A stretch of DNA of 64,000 bases. Source: Halobacterium hubeiense. GTDB lineage: Archaea > Halobacteriota > Halobacteria > Halobacteriales > Halobacteriaceae. Numbering within the stretch: the stretch's first letter is position 1; the number at the start of each line of letters is the position of its first letter. The stretch lies in assembly GCF_001488575.1 (NCBI RefSeq), contig NZ_LN831302.1, positions 496,001-560,000 of the forward strand, in the 5' to 3' direction. Both the position numbers and the translations under genes were made by a program. The notes under the pieces were generated by a model. That model worked only from the letters and a program-made list of their open reading frames with translations. It ran no database searches and had not been told where the DNA came from. Of the stretch, positions 17,782-26,722 are shown piece after piece.

Positions 17782-19428
17782 ATGGCCACGAACAACGAAC
17801 TCGAGGGGTTCGGGCGCGTCAGCCGGACGGCGGGCACGCTGTTCCGCTACCTGCTGTTGGCGGCGACGCTGTTCGGCCTCGTCTTCGTCACGATACTGCT
17901 GGTGTACGTCGCCAACGACGCCATCCAGCCGCTGACCGCCGACCCCGGCTGGCACCTGACGTTCCTCCTCACGCTCGTGTTACCGACGCTGGCGGCCGGC
18001 GCGTACGCCTACCGGCGCGGCGTCGAAGCGCTGCGCACGGGCGTGTTCACCATCGGCTTCGTCGTCGTCGCGCTGATGTTCAGCGGCGGCGCGGCGATGA
18101 TATTCGTGGACATCGTCGAGCCGTTGACGTGGCTGGCGTTCCTGCTCGCGCTGGCGGTCCCGACCGCGGTCACGATGGCGGTCGTCAGCTACGACCACCG
18201 CATCTCGTTCGTCGCGCAGTTCGTCGTCACGGTCGCCGCGTTCTACCTCTCGCTGTTCGGCGTGCCCGGCCCGCTGGGCTCGCTGGCGGGCGCCTCGACG
18301 GTCGTGCCGGGCCTGTTCGGGTTCGTCTCGGGGCTGCCGTTCGCACCGGCGCCGTGGCTGATGATGGCCGTGACGCTCGGCCCGCCCGTGGCGTACGTCG
18401 GGAGCCGGTACGTCGCCGCCGACCGCGACCGACGCGCGCACGTGCTGGTCGGTGCGACCGTCTTCGCGGTCGTGCTCGCCGGCGGCGCGCTCGCCCCGTT
18501 CCTCGGCGTCGACCCCGTTCCGGGCGTCGTCGTCGCGGCGGTCGGCCTCGTGCCGCCGCTGGTCTACGCGGTCGGCACCGCCGCGAACCGCCCCACCGAA
18601 CGCGTCGGCCTGCTCGTCCCTTCGACCGTCGTGGTCGGCTCGCTCGTCGGCGCCGCGGCCGCCGACGCCGCCGGGTTCGCCGGACCGCAGTCGTGGGTCG
18701 ACTGGGCGTTCCTCACGGGCGCGCACAGCAGCACCGCCGCGGACGCCGGCTTCTACCCCGCCATCGGCGGGTCGATTCTGCTAATGCTGACCGTCGCCGT
18801 GCTCGCGTTCCCCGTCGGCATCGGCGCCGCCGTCTACCTCGAAGAGTACGCGCCGGACAACCGGTTCACGCGCGTCATCGACGTGAACATCTCGAACCTC
18901 GCGGGCGTCCCGTCGGTCGTCTACGGCCTGCTCGGGCTCGGGCTGTTCGTCACGTACCTGAACCAGCCCCCGGGCACGGTGCTGCTCGGCGGCGCGACCC
19001 TCGGCCTGCTCATCCTCCCCATCGTCATCATCTCCGCGCGGGAGGCCATCCGCGCGGTGCCCGAGGAGACCCGGGCGGCGTCGTACGGGATGGGCGCGAC
19101 GAAGTGGCAGACCGTCAAGAACGTCGTGCTGCCGCGGTCGTTCTCCGGCATCCTCACCGGGACGATTCTCGCGCTCGGCCGCGCCATCGGCGAGACCGCG
19201 CCGCTCATCATGATCGGCGCGCCGAACGTCAAGTACTCGCTGCCCGCCGGGCTCTCGGAGGCCGCCAGCGCGATGCCGCTGCAGGTGTACGCGTGGTCGA
19301 GCCTCTACGCCGGCGACGACTTCTACCAGAAGGCGGTCCCGGCTGGCGTCGTGGTGCTCGTCGCCATCCTGCTGGCGATGAACTCCATTGCCATCGTCCT
19401 GCGGAACAAGTACCAGTCCACGGAGTAA
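17782..19428 (+). CDS. pstA: Phosphate ABC transporter permease PstA with long N-terminal membrane extension
   Basis: A 548-residue permease, nearly twice the usual PstA length of about 290. The standard transport domain occupies roughly residues 330-545, with the EAA loop [29 protein letters not shown]. The first 330 residues contain about eight further hydrophobic segments and few charged residues, without a second EAA loop, so they are an added membrane module and not a duplicated permease. Similar long PstA proteins are known in haloarchaea. The extension's role is unknown. pstB begins 2 bases after its stop. Confidence 0.88.
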   Translation: MATNNELEGFGRVSRTAGTLFRYLLLAATLFGLVFVTILLVYVANDAIQPLTADPGWHLTFLLTLVLPTLAAGAYAYRRGVEALRTGVFTIGFVVVALMFSGGAAMIFVDIVEPLTWLAFLLALAVPTAVTMAVVSYDHRISFVAQFVVTVAAFYLSLFGVPGPLGSLAGASTVVPGLFGFVSGLPFAPAPWLMMAVTLGPPVAYVGSRYVAADRDRRAHVLVGATVFAVVLAGGALAPFLGVDPVPGVVVAAVGLVPPLVYAVGTAANRPTERVGLLVPSTVVVGSLVGAAAADAAGFAGPQSWVDWAFLTGAHSSTAADAGFYPAIGGSILLMLTVAVLAFPVGIGAAVYLEEYAPDNRFTRVIDVNISNLAGVPSVVYGLLGLGLFVTYLNQPPGTVLLGGATLGLLILPIVIISAREAIRAVPEETRAASYGMGATKWQTVKNVVLPRSFSGILTGTILALGRAIGETAPLIMIGAPNVKYSLPAGLSEAASAMPLQVYAWSSLYAGDDFYQKAVPAGVVVLVAILLAMNSIAIVLRNKYQSTE

Positions 19429-19430
19429 CC

Positions 19431-20309
19431 ATGAGTGACAACACACCACAGACCGACGAATCGGCCCGCGGGGAGACCGCCGACCCGACGAACGACGACA
19501 TGCTCGTGGAGACGGACGTCGCGAGCGCGACGTCCGACTCGACGGCGGGCGCGACCCCCGACCCCATCATCCGCTCGCGGGACCTCGACGTCTTCTACGG
19601 CGAGGAACAGGCGCTGGACAGCATCGACATCGACATCCCGGAGAACCGCGTCACCGCCATCATCGGGCCGTCGGGCTGCGGGAAGTCGACGTTCCTGCGC
19701 TGCATCAACCGGATGAACGACCGCATCGACGTCTGCCGCGTGGACGGCGACCTCACGCTGCGCGGGAAGAACGTCTACGACCCCGACGTGGACCCGGTGG
19801 CGCTCCGGCGGAAGGTCGGGATGGTGTTCCAGGAGCCCAACCCGTTCCCGAAGAGCATCTACGACAACGTCGCCTACGGCCTCGAAATCCAGGACGTCGA
19901 GGGCGACTACGACGAGATCGTCGAGCAGTCGCTGAAGCGAGCGGCGCTGTGGGACGAGGTCAGCCACCAGCTCGACAGCTCCGGGCTCGCGCTCTCGGGC
20001 GGCCAGCAGCAGCGACTCTGCATCGCGCGCGCCATCGCGCCCGACCCCGAGGTCCTGCTGATGGACGAGCCGGCGTCGGCGCTGGACCCGGTCGCGACCA
20101 GTCAGGTCGAGGACTTAATCGAGGAGCTCGCCGAGGACTACACCGTCGTCATCGTGACCCACAACATGCAGCAGGCCGCCCGCATCTCGGACAAGACGGC
20201 CGTGTTCCTCACGGGCGGGGAGCTCGTGGAGTTCGGCGACACCGACCAGATCTTCGAGAACCCCGAGCACAAGCGGGTCGAAGATTACATTACGGGCAAG
20301 TTCGGGTAA
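19431..20309 (+). CDS. pstB: Phosphate ABC transporter ATPase PstB
   Basis: A 292-residue ABC ATPase that drives phosphate import. Walker [10 protein letters not shown] is at 79-87, the Q-loop is in [15 protein letters not shown], the signature LSGGQQQRL is near 187-195, Walker B is [12 protein letters not shown] near 208-219, and the switch His is in VTHNMQQ. The first 45 residues are an acidic, Thr/Ala/Asp-rich extension not found in bacterial PstB and probably disordered. It lies between pstA and phoU in the operon. Confidence 0.93.
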   Translation: MSDNTPQTDESARGETADPTNDDMLVETDVASATSDSTAGATPDPIIRSRDLDVFYGEEQALDSIDIDIPENRVTAIIGPSGCGKSTFLRCINRMNDRIDVCRVDGDLTLRGKNVYDPDVDPVALRRKVGMVFQEPNPFPKSIYDNVAYGLEIQDVEGDYDEIVEQSLKRAALWDEVSHQLDSSGLALSGGQQQRLCIARAIAPDPEVLLMDEPASALDPVATSQVEDLIEELAEDYTVVIVTHNMQQAARISDKTAVFLTGGELVEFGDTDQIFENPEHKRVEDYITGKFG

Positions 20310-20314
20310 CAACC

Positions 20315-20995
20315 ATGCCACGCGAGAGCTACCAAGAGAAACTGGACGCGCTCCGCAACGACGTCCTCTACATGAGCGAAGTGGTCGTCGACCGCCTGCG
20401 GCTGGCGCTGGAAGCGATGGAGCAGAAAGACGAGGAGACCGCCTGGGAGGTCATCGAGGGCGACGACGAGGTCAACGAGCTCTACCTCGACCTCGAGGAG
20501 GAGTGCATCGACCTGCTCGCGCTCCAGCAGCCCGTCGCCGGCGACCTCCGGCTCATCGCGTCGTCGTTCAAGATTACGACCGACCTCGAACGCGTCGGCG
20601 ACCTCGCGACGAACCTCGCGGAGTACACCCTCGACGCCGACCGCGACATGTTCCCCGAGGTCGACATCCAGGCCATCGGCGCCACCACCATCGAGATGGT
20701 CGAGGACGCGATGGACGCGTACGCCGAGGCGGACGTCGAGGCCTGCTACAACATCGCCGAGCGCGACGACGACCTCGACGAGCGCTGTCGGCAGGCCTCC
20801 GAGACGGTGATGCGGGACCTCATCGAGACCGAAATCGACACCGAGTCCAGCGAGTCGGACGTCGAAGCGCTGATGAACGACGTCTCGCGGATGCTGCTGA
20901 CGGTGCGGGACCTGGAGCGCGTCGGCGACCACGCGGTCAACGTCGCCGCGCGCACTCTCTACATGGTCGAGAAGGACGACGAGCTCATCTACTGA
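20315..20995 (+). CDS. phoU: Phosphate signalling protein PhoU
   Basis: A 226-residue all-helical protein made of two three-helix repeats. The paired metal-binding motifs TTDLERVGDLATNLAEY and VRDLERVGDHAVNVAAR carry the conserved E/DxxxD pattern. PhoU couples Pst transporter activity to regulation. Here it closes the operon, 5 bases after pstB. A second PhoU-type domain is carried by the divergent AbrB fusion, so this locus encodes two PhoU proteins. Confidence 0.92.
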   Translation: MPRESYQEKLDALRNDVLYMSEVVVDRLRLALEAMEQKDEETAWEVIEGDDEVNELYLDLEEECIDLLALQQPVAGDLRLIASSFKITTDLERVGDLATNLAEYTLDADRDMFPEVDIQAIGATTIEMVEDAMDAYAEADVEACYNIAERDDDLDERCRQASETVMRDLIETEIDTESSESDVEALMNDVSRMLLTVRDLERVGDHAVNVAARTLYMVEKDDELIY

Positions 20996-21037
20996 CGCGA
21001 CCCAATCCTTTTGCGCGTGCTCGGGCTACAGCGGCGC

Positions 21038-21727
21038 ATGGACGCCCGCCCCGAGTTCGACGCGTACGTCGGCAGCGACGGGGTGACCCTCGACACGCGG
21101 GACGTCGCGCTGCTGCGCGCCATCGACGACGAGGGCTCGCTGAGCAGTGCCGCCGAGTCGCTGGGCCGCTCGTACGCGCACGCCCAGCGCCGCGTCGTCG
21201 AACTCGAGGACGCGTTCGGCTCGCTGGTGGAGCGCCAGCGCGGCGGCACCGACGGCGGCGGCAGCGAACTCACGGAGGCCGCCACCGAACTGCTCGCGAC
21301 GTTCGAGCGCGTGCAGACGAGCTTCGAGGGCGTCACGGAGGTCGCGGAGACCGTGCTCTCGGGGACGGTCGTCGAGCGCGACGGCGAACTCGCGACCGTC
21401 GAGACGGACGCGGGGCGCGTGCGCGCGCTCGTCCCGGAGGGCGACGGCGACGTCTACCTCACGCTGCGCGCGGACGCCGTCACGCTCACCGACCCCGCGG
21501 ACGCGCCGACGCCCGAGCACACGAGCGCGCGGAACCGCTTCTCGGGCACCGTCACCAGCGTCGAAACTGGCGAGCGTGTCGCGCGCGTCACCGTCGACGT
21601 GGGCGCGGACGACCCGGTACTCGCGCTCGTCACCGAGGACAGCCGCCAGCGGCTCGCCCTCGAACCGGGTCGCGACGTCGTCGTCTCCTTCAAGGCCACC
21701 GCGACCCGCGGCGTCCCCGTCGAGTGA
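21038..21727 (+). CDS. ModE-like transcriptional regulator with TOBE domains
   Basis: A 229-residue protein. Residues 20-95 form a LysR-type winged helix like that of ModE (LLRAIDDEGSLSSAAESLGRSYAHAQRRVVELE). Two beta-rich TOBE-like segments follow, about 105-150 (GTVVERDGELATVETDAG) and 170-226, which in ModE bind molybdate or tungstate. It is therefore a predicted oxyanion-responsive regulator. No modABC genes are nearby; the adjacent transporter imports phosphate. ATG 21038 has an AATCCTTTTG box about 28 bases upstream, and the frame upstream adds only nine residues. Confidence 0.8.
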   Translation: MDARPEFDAYVGSDGVTLDTRDVALLRAIDDEGSLSSAAESLGRSYAHAQRRVVELEDAFGSLVERQRGGTDGGGSELTEAATELLATFERVQTSFEGVTEVAETVLSGTVVERDGELATVETDAGRVRALVPEGDGDVYLTLRADAVTLTDPADAPTPEHTSARNRFSGTVTSVETGERVARVTVDVGADDPVLALVTEDSRQRLALEPGRDVVVSFKATATRGVPVE

Positions 21728-21777
21728 CGGAGCCGCCGCTGCGCGGCGAGCGTCGAAGAAAACTGCCTAGGTGCGGC

Positions 21778-22188
21778 TCAGAACGGGGATTCGACGCCGT
21801 CGTCGGGGCTCGTCGCCGCGGCGTCCTCCTCCACGTCGGCCTCGTCGGCGTTCAGTTCGTCCGCGAGCTCGCCGCGCTCCTCGAGTTCGGCGAGAATGTC
21901 GCTGCCGCCCACGAACTCCCCGTCCACGAACGTCTGCGGGATGGTCTCCCAGCCGCTGCGCTCTTCGAGCGCGACGCGGAACTCGTCGAGGCTCTGGAGC
22001 GCGTCCACCGTATGCACGTCCGGTCGGTACTGCGAGATGAGGTTGATTGCGCGCTTCGAGAACCCGCACTGGGGCATCCGCGCGTCCCCCTTCATGAACA
22101 GCACCACGTCGTTGTTCTCGATTGCCTCGGCGACGATTTCGTCGACCGCCTCCTGCTCCATCGCGGAGTCCATCGGGTCGAAAGCCAT
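21778..22188 (-). CDS. Monothiol CGFS glutaredoxin
   Basis: A 136-residue glutaredoxin of the Grx4/GrxD class. The active-site motif CGFS is at 41-44, preceded by VVLFMKGD, and the cis-Pro loop TIPQTFVDGEFVGG comes later. CGFS glutaredoxins hold and pass on [2Fe-2S] clusters and do not act mainly as disulfide reductases. A Glu/Asp-rich tail of about 25 residues follows the fold. The start is ATG 22188; further upstream the frame enters palindromic intergenic DNA. It is separated by 188 bases from the minus-strand regulator gene before it. Confidence 0.88.
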   Translation of the reverse strand: MAFDPMDSAMEQEAVDEIVAEAIENNDVVLFMKGDARMPQCGFSKRAINLISQYRPDVHTVDALQSLDEFRVALEERSGWETIPQTFVDGEFVGGSDILAELEERGELADELNADEADVEEDAAATSPDDGVESPF

Positions 22189-22376
22189 ACTCGTCTTACG
22201 GCGAGGACAGAGAAAGGCCTTGGGACGCGTGGCGCGCCGCCGGCGCGCCACGAAACGAGCGAACGCGGAGCGAAGCGATGCGTGAGCAGCGTGCTCGACC
22301 GAACGGGAGAGCACGTCAGAGCGAACGGCGAACGGAGTGAGCCGTGAGCCGCGTGCGCGACCGGAAGCGAGCGTCG
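22189..22376. repeat. Palindrome-rich gap between gfcR and the glutaredoxin gene
   Basis: The 188 bases hold no plausible gene. They contain a perfect inverted repeat with 12-base arms (22228-22239 and 22241-22252, core GGCGCGCC) and several short motifs of the form GCGAACGGAGTGAGC, a type common between haloarchaeal genes. It could stop transcription coming from gfcR, and an AAGGCCTTTCTC stretch near its lower end may be the glutaredoxin promoter. Confidence 0.45.
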
Positions 22377-23012
22377 TCAGTCGTCGTTGCCGACGCGGAT
22401 GACTTGGAACAGGGATTCGAGGGGGACGTCGCCGACGTCGGCGATGCCCTGTTTGTCCACGAGGACGCCGCAGGCGACGGGGGTGCCGTCGGCTTCGCGG
22501 ATGGCGTCGACGGTCTCGGAGATGGTGGTGCCGGAGGTGATGGTGTCGTCGACGACGAAGCACTCGCGGTCCTCGACGCTCGCGAAGTTCCGGCTGAAGC
22601 TCCCGCCGAGGTTCTCGATGTCGCCTTCCTCCCACTGGTGTTTGCGCGGCGTGTACGTCGCGAGGTCGGTCTTCAGTTCGTTGGAGACGGCGGTCGCCAG
22701 CGGCACGCCGGCCTTCTCGACGCCGACGATGAGGTCGACGTCGTGGCTGTGCTCGCGGAGCGCGTCCGCCAGCGCCACGCCGATGGCGTTGAGGCGTGCG
22801 CCGGCTTCGCCGATGTTGCTCCAGTCCACGTGGACGTCCTGGGGGCCGCCGGAGGGCTCGTCCTCGACGGGGGCGGCGGTGCCGCCCGCGCGCTCGACCA
22901 GCCAGCTCGCGGTCTCCCGGGAGACGTTCAGTTCGTCAGCGATTTCGCCGCGCGACAGCCCGCGGGCCGCGAGCTCCGAGGCGCTGTCGATGAGGTCGTC
23001 GACGTTCTTCAT
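22377..23012 (-). CDS. gfcR: GfcR-type transcriptional regulator (HTH + phosphoribosyltransferase fold)
   Basis: A 211-residue protein. Residues 8-45 form a helix-turn-helix (LAARGLSRGEIADELNVSRETASWLVERAG); residues 60-205 form a PRPP-binding type I phosphoribosyltransferase domain with the loop CFVVDDTITSGTTI (151-164). In Haloferax, GfcR of this architecture activates genes of the semi-phosphorylative Entner-Doudoroff pathway, probably sensing a pathway intermediate. Here its start codon overlaps the stop of the glucose dehydrogenase gene (ATGA), so the regulator is co-transcribed with one of its expected targets. It is often mis-labelled as orotate phosphoribosyltransferase. Confidence 0.85.
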   Translation of the reverse strand: MKNVDDLIDSASELAARGLSRGEIADELNVSRETASWLVERAGGTAAPVEDEPSGGPQDVHVDWSNIGEAGARLNAIGVALADALREHSHDVDLIVGVEKAGVPLATAVSNELKTDLATYTPRKHQWEEGDIENLGGSFSRNFASVEDRECFVVDDTITSGTTISETVDAIREADGTPVACGVLVDKQGIADVGDVPLESLFQVIRVGNDD

Positions 23013-24076
23013 CTACTGTCGAATTGAACCGCCGTCTTGATGGTCGTTTCGTCGTCGACGAATGCTCGCTCGAACTCGTCGAGGCCGTAGACGCCGGTGA
23101 CGAGGTCGTCGAACAGCCACTCCGGGAGCGACCGGAGGGTGTCGACGGCGTCCTCGAAGTGCTGGACGCCGGAGTTGACGCTGCCGACCAGCGCCTTGTT
23201 GTGGAGGACGAACTCGCGGTGGAGGCGGCCGCCGCCGACCTCGAAGTCCCAGTCCTCGGGGACGCCGAGGAGCGCGCCGACGCCGTTGGGCGCCAGCGCG
23301 TCGATGGTCTCGAAGGCGTGTTTGGGGTAGCCGGTGGCCTCGTAGACGAAGTCCATCGGCTCGTGTGCGGCGGGGACGTCGGGCACGGGTGTCTCCCGGG
23401 AGTCGACGTACGTCGCGCCGAGGTCCTCGATGAGGTCGATGGTGGGGTCGGGGCGGTCGCGGCGGCCCAGGCAGTACGTGCGCTCGAAGCGGTCGTCGGC
23501 TTCCAGCATCGCGAGCGTGAGCAGGCCCAGCGAGCCGTTCCCGAGGACGAGCGCGCTCTCGGGATGCCAGTCGAACGCCGACCGCGAGGCGAACGCGTGC
23601 TCGAAGCCCTTCTCGGAGATGCTGACGGGTTCGACGAGGAACCCGCGCTCGGCGAGGTCCGCGGGAATCTCCACGAGGAACTCCGCGGGGCTGGTGAAGT
23701 ACTCGGCCATGAACCCGTGGGCGCCCTCGATGCCGCGCTCGTAGTACTTTCCGCCGGGCGCCATGTCGGGTTCGCCGCGCTCGAAGAACTCGTTGCCGCC
23801 GTTCGGTCGGCGGCGGACCGTCGGCACGACGACGCCGCCGGCGTCGAGGTCGGTGCCGTTGGGGTCTTCGACGACGCCGACGGCCTCGTGGCCGAGCACG
23901 AGGTGGTCGTCGCCGTCGGGGAAGCCGCCGTGGCCGCCCGCGATGACTTCGTGGTCGGTGCCGTCGACGCCGACGCGGAGCGTGCGCACGAGCGCCTCGC
24001 CCGGTTCGGGCTCGGGCCGCGGCAGGTCGACGACGCGCGGCGTCGGGTCGTCGCGGGTGACGGCGATTGCGTCCAT
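23009..24076 (-). CDS. gdh: Glucose 1-dehydrogenase
   Basis: A 355-residue zinc-dependent medium-chain dehydrogenase that oxidises glucose to gluconolactone with NAD(P)+, the first step of the semi-phosphorylative Entner-Doudoroff pathway. It follows the Haloferax mediterranei enzyme closely: Asp38, His63, Glu64 and Glu149 correspond to its zinc site, the nucleotide motif is GNGSLG, and long stretches such as RTLRVGVDGTDHEVIAGGHGG agree. ATG 24076 matches the family N-terminus; a GTG two codons earlier is possible. The TATA-like AAATATTTA lies about 30 bases upstream. It is divergent from the HAD phosphatase gene and shares a 107-base promoter region with it. Confidence 0.92.
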   Translation of the reverse strand: MDAIAVTRDDPTPRVVDLPRPEPEPGEALVRTLRVGVDGTDHEVIAGGHGGFPDGDDHLVLGHEAVGVVEDPNGTDLDAGGVVVPTVRRRPNGGNEFFERGEPDMAPGGKYYERGIEGAHGFMAEYFTSPAEFLVEIPADLAERGFLVEPVSISEKGFEHAFASRSAFDWHPESALVLGNGSLGLLTLAMLEADDRFERTYCLGRRDRPDPTIDLIEDLGATYVDSRETPVPDVPAAHEPMDFVYEATGYPKHAFETIDALAPNGVGALLGVPEDWDFEVGGGRLHREFVLHNKALVGSVNSGVQHFEDAVDTLRSLPEWLFDDLVTGVYGLDEFERAFVDDETTIKTAVQFDSR

Positions 24077-24100
24077 GCACACCGCTCACACCCACACCGA

Positions 24101-24116
24101 CTAAATATTTATTATA
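24101..24116 (-). promoter_or_regulatory. Promoter of gdh-gfcR
   Basis: The minus-strand run around ATAATAAATATTTAG, centred near 24106, is about 30 bases from the gdh ATG. The divergent gene at 24184 appears to use a separate CAGCTAAAG box near 24151-24159. Confidence 0.55.
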
Positions 24117-24183
24117 CACCGAGTAAGTCGTGGGGTTCTCGACTCCCACCCACAGCTAAAGTGGTGCCGTCCCTCGACCCGGT

Positions 24184-25398
24184 ATGGAACGGTACGACCG
24201 GCTGTACGCACTCTACGACGAGTTCGACGCGGAGACGCTGCGCGCGTACCAGGACCTCGTGGACCTGTTCCCGCCCGTGGACTCCCGGGTCGCGCTCGAA
24301 TACTGGGAGTCCGCCAGCGACGAGCTCGCCGCGCGCAAGGACGAGGTGCGCGCGGCCTTCGAGGACGGCGACACGTACGCCGAACTGGTCGCGCGCGCGT
24401 CCCGCGAGCAGGCGTTCGCGGCGCTGGACCTCCACGCGAAGTACGACCGCGGCGTCAACGTCCTCGTGCTCGACGTCGACGAGACGCTACGCTCGGCGGG
24501 TCACACGGACAACGAGATTCCCCGCGAGACCCTGCACCTCCTGACGGAGTTCCACGAGGCCGGCGTCCCCATCGTCATCTGTACGGGGCAGACTTTAGAG
24601 AACGTCAAGGGGTTCCTGATTCAGGGACTGGGCAACGAACTCGTCCACTCGGGGAACGTCTCCATCGTCTACGAGGCCGGGACGGGCGTGTTCACGCCCG
24701 GGCACGGCCCCGACACGAAGCAACTGCTCTACGAGGGGCTGGACGAGGACGTGCGGACGGTGTTCGACGACGTTCGCGCTCGCGTTCTGTCGGAGGCTCC
24801 GGAGGGCATCCGGCAGGGCTGTCACCTCCAAGGCAACGAGTTCAACGTGACGCTGAAGCCGAACTTCGAGACGGGCAGCGAGCGCGCCCGCGGCCTCATC
24901 GACGACGCGCTCCGGTACGAACTCGAACTGCTGGCGGACTGCGTGGCGGACGCGACCACCGACCACGTGCGCGCGTTCTACGCCGAGCAGGACCCCGAAA
25001 TCGCGGACGTGCTCGCCGACGCCGGCCAGCGACCCGACGACGTCACCGTCCCCGAGGACGTGCGCGCGGTGCTGGAGCGCATCGACGTGGCGTACTACGA
25101 GGCCGACGCCGCCGAAATCGCGTCCCGCGAGCTGAACAAGGTCGTGGGCGTGCAGGGCGCCTTCGACGTGCTCGACGTCGACGACCCGTTCGCGCTCGTG
25201 ATGGGCGACTCCAAGAGCGACCTGCGCGTGATGGAGTGGGTCGCCGAGGAGGACGCCGGCATTGCGGCGGCGCCCGACCACGCCTCCAAGCGCGTCCTGG
25301 AGCACGTCTGGGAGACCGACGACCTAGTCTTCGACGAGGGCGCCGCCGACGAGGTTCTCAGGACCGCGTGGGCGCTGAATCGGCTGGCAGAACAGTAG
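24184..25398 (+). CDS. HAD-superfamily phosphatase in the sugar-degradation cluster
   Basis: A 404-residue protein. After a helical N-terminal 90 residues comes the HAD motif LVLDVDETL, with nucleophile Asp97 and Asp99. Thr in VICTGQT is motif II, a Lys in the middle domain is motif III, and MGDSKSD near residue 340 is motif IV. The pattern is of a phosphohydrolase with a large cap. Substrate unknown. Its place, divergent from gdh and followed by aldolase and dehydratase genes, suggests a sugar-acid phosphate, but this is inference. Its stop is directly abutted by the stop of the convergent ubiquitin-fold gene. Confidence 0.8.
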   Translation: MERYDRLYALYDEFDAETLRAYQDLVDLFPPVDSRVALEYWESASDELAARKDEVRAAFEDGDTYAELVARASREQAFAALDLHAKYDRGVNVLVLDVDETLRSAGHTDNEIPRETLHLLTEFHEAGVPIVICTGQTLENVKGFLIQGLGNELVHSGNVSIVYEAGTGVFTPGHGPDTKQLLYEGLDEDVRTVFDDVRARVLSEAPEGIRQGCHLQGNEFNVTLKPNFETGSERARGLIDDALRYELELLADCVADATTDHVRAFYAEQDPEIADVLADAGQRPDDVTVPEDVRAVLERIDVAYYEADAAEIASRELNKVVGVQGAFDVLDVDDPFALVMGDSKSDLRVMEWVAEEDAGIAAAPDHASKRVLEHVWETDDLVFDEGAADEVLRTAWALNRLAEQ

Positions 25399-25668
25399 CT
25401 AGTTGGCGAGCGTGAAGCGGACGGTGTCGCCCTCACGGAGGCGACTGCCGGCGGTGAGCGGCTCGCCGTCGGCGGAGTCCCGGACGACGACCGTGTCGGT
25501 GCGGAGTCGCGACCCTTCGAGGACGCCCGCGCGGACCTGCGGCCCGAGTTCGTCCGCGAGCGCGTCCACCACGTCGGCGACGGTGGCGTCGCGGGCGACG
25601 CCGACGCGCGCGCTGTGGGTGCCCGTGCGAGCGGCGAGCGTGCCGGTGAGCTTCACCTCGACGTCCAT
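25399..25668 (-). CDS. MoaD/ThiS-like ubiquitin-fold protein without terminal Gly-Gly
   Basis: An 89-residue beta-grasp protein. It has the MoaD/ThiS/SAMP layout: a first strand MDVEVKLTGTL, a helix TVADVVDALADELG, and the closing DGEPLTAGSRLREGDTVRFTLAN. Family members used as sulfur carriers or protein modifiers end in Gly-Gly, but this one ends Leu-Ala-Asn. It is therefore either a non-conjugating member or is used by its fold alone. ATG 25668 is preceded by a TATA-like GTAAACTTTTTG on this strand. It is convergent with the HAD gene with no gap between stops. Confidence 0.75.
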   Translation of the reverse strand: MDVEVKLTGTLAARTGTHSARVGVARDATVADVVDALADELGPQVRAGVLEGSRLRTDTVVVRDSADGEPLTAGSRLREGDTVRFTLAN

Positions 25669-25743
25669 GCTAACGGGTACCGACCACGCCGGCAAAAAGT
25701 TTACTCACCTGTGGAAAAAGTCGTCGCGCGAACCGCGTCGCTT

Positions 25744-26712
25744 ATGCTGGCGGCGGGCGACCCGCCGCACGTGCCAGACCACGCACCAGTCCCCGGCGCG
25801 GACGACCCCCTCGACCTCCACGGGGTCGTGCCGCCGACGGTGACAGCGTTCCACGACGACGAGACGGTCGACTTCGAGCGCACCGCCGAGCACGCCCGGT
25901 TCGTCGTCGACCGCGGCGTCGACGGCGTCTTCCCGCTCGGGACGAACGGCGAGTTCCCCCTGCTGACCGGCGGCGAGCGCCAGCGCGTCGTCGAAGCCGT
26001 CGTCGACGAGGTCGGCGGCGACGTCCCGGTCATCGCCGGCGTCGGCGCGCCCAGCACCAGACAGACCGTCGCCCACGCCGAACACGCCGAGGAGGCGGGC
26101 GTGGACGGCGTCGTCGTCGTCACGCCGTACTACTACCCGCTCGACGACGAGGCCACTGTCGCGCACTACGAGCGCGTCTGCGCGGCCGTCGACGTACCGG
26201 TGTACGTCTACCACATCCCCTCGAAGACCGGGAACTCCCTCTCGCTGGACGTGCTGGAGGACCTCTCGGCCATCGACAACCTCGCGGGCATCAAGGACTC
26301 CTCGAAGGACGTGCCGTGGCTCGGGCAGGCCATCGACGCCCACCCCGAGCTGACGTTCCTCGCGGGGTCGGACTCCCTGCTCGTGCCCGGCCTCGACTTG
26401 GGCTGCACGGGGATGGTGTCGGCGGTCGCGAACGCGTTCCCGGAGCTCGTCGTGGACCTCTACGAGGCCTACGACGAGGGTGACGTCGAGCACGCGCGCA
26501 ACCTCCAGAGCACCGTCTACGACGTTCGCACGGCGCTCAAGCAGGGGCCGTACATGGCCGGCGTGAAGACCGCGCTCCAGCTGCGGGGGTTCGACGCCGG
26601 CCCGCTGCGCTCGCCGCTGCGCACGATGGACGACGACCAGCGCGAGCGCCTCGAAGCCCGGCTGGAGGAACTCGGGCTCCTCGAAACCATAGATTTACAC
26701 CGAAACGAGTGA
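25744..26712 (+). CDS. kdgA: 2-keto-3-deoxy-(6-phospho)gluconate aldolase, DapA family
   Basis: A 322-residue class I aldolase. The carboxylate-binding loop LGTNGE is at 65-70, Tyr156 is in YVYHIPSKTGN, and the Schiff-base Lys184 is in LAGIKDSS. In DapA itself the loop reads GTTGE; Asn here and the gene context point to KDG/KDPG aldolase, which yields pyruvate and (phospho)glyceraldehyde. It is 10 bases before the gluconate dehydratase gene. The start is uncertain: ATG 25744 or a GTG about ten codons later; the catalytic domain only begins near residue 25. The divergent ubiquitin-fold gene shares its promoter gap. Confidence 0.85.
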   Translation: MLAAGDPPHVPDHAPVPGADDPLDLHGVVPPTVTAFHDDETVDFERTAEHARFVVDRGVDGVFPLGTNGEFPLLTGGERQRVVEAVVDEVGGDVPVIAGVGAPSTRQTVAHAEHAEEAGVDGVVVVTPYYYPLDDEATVAHYERVCAAVDVPVYVYHIPSKTGNSLSLDVLEDLSAIDNLAGIKDSSKDVPWLGQAIDAHPELTFLAGSDSLLVPGLDLGCTGMVSAVANAFPELVVDLYEAYDEGDVEHARNLQSTVYDVRTALKQGPYMAGVKTALQLRGFDAGPLRSPLRTMDDDQRERLEARLEELGLLETIDLHRNE

Positions 26713-26722
26713 ACGTTCACCC

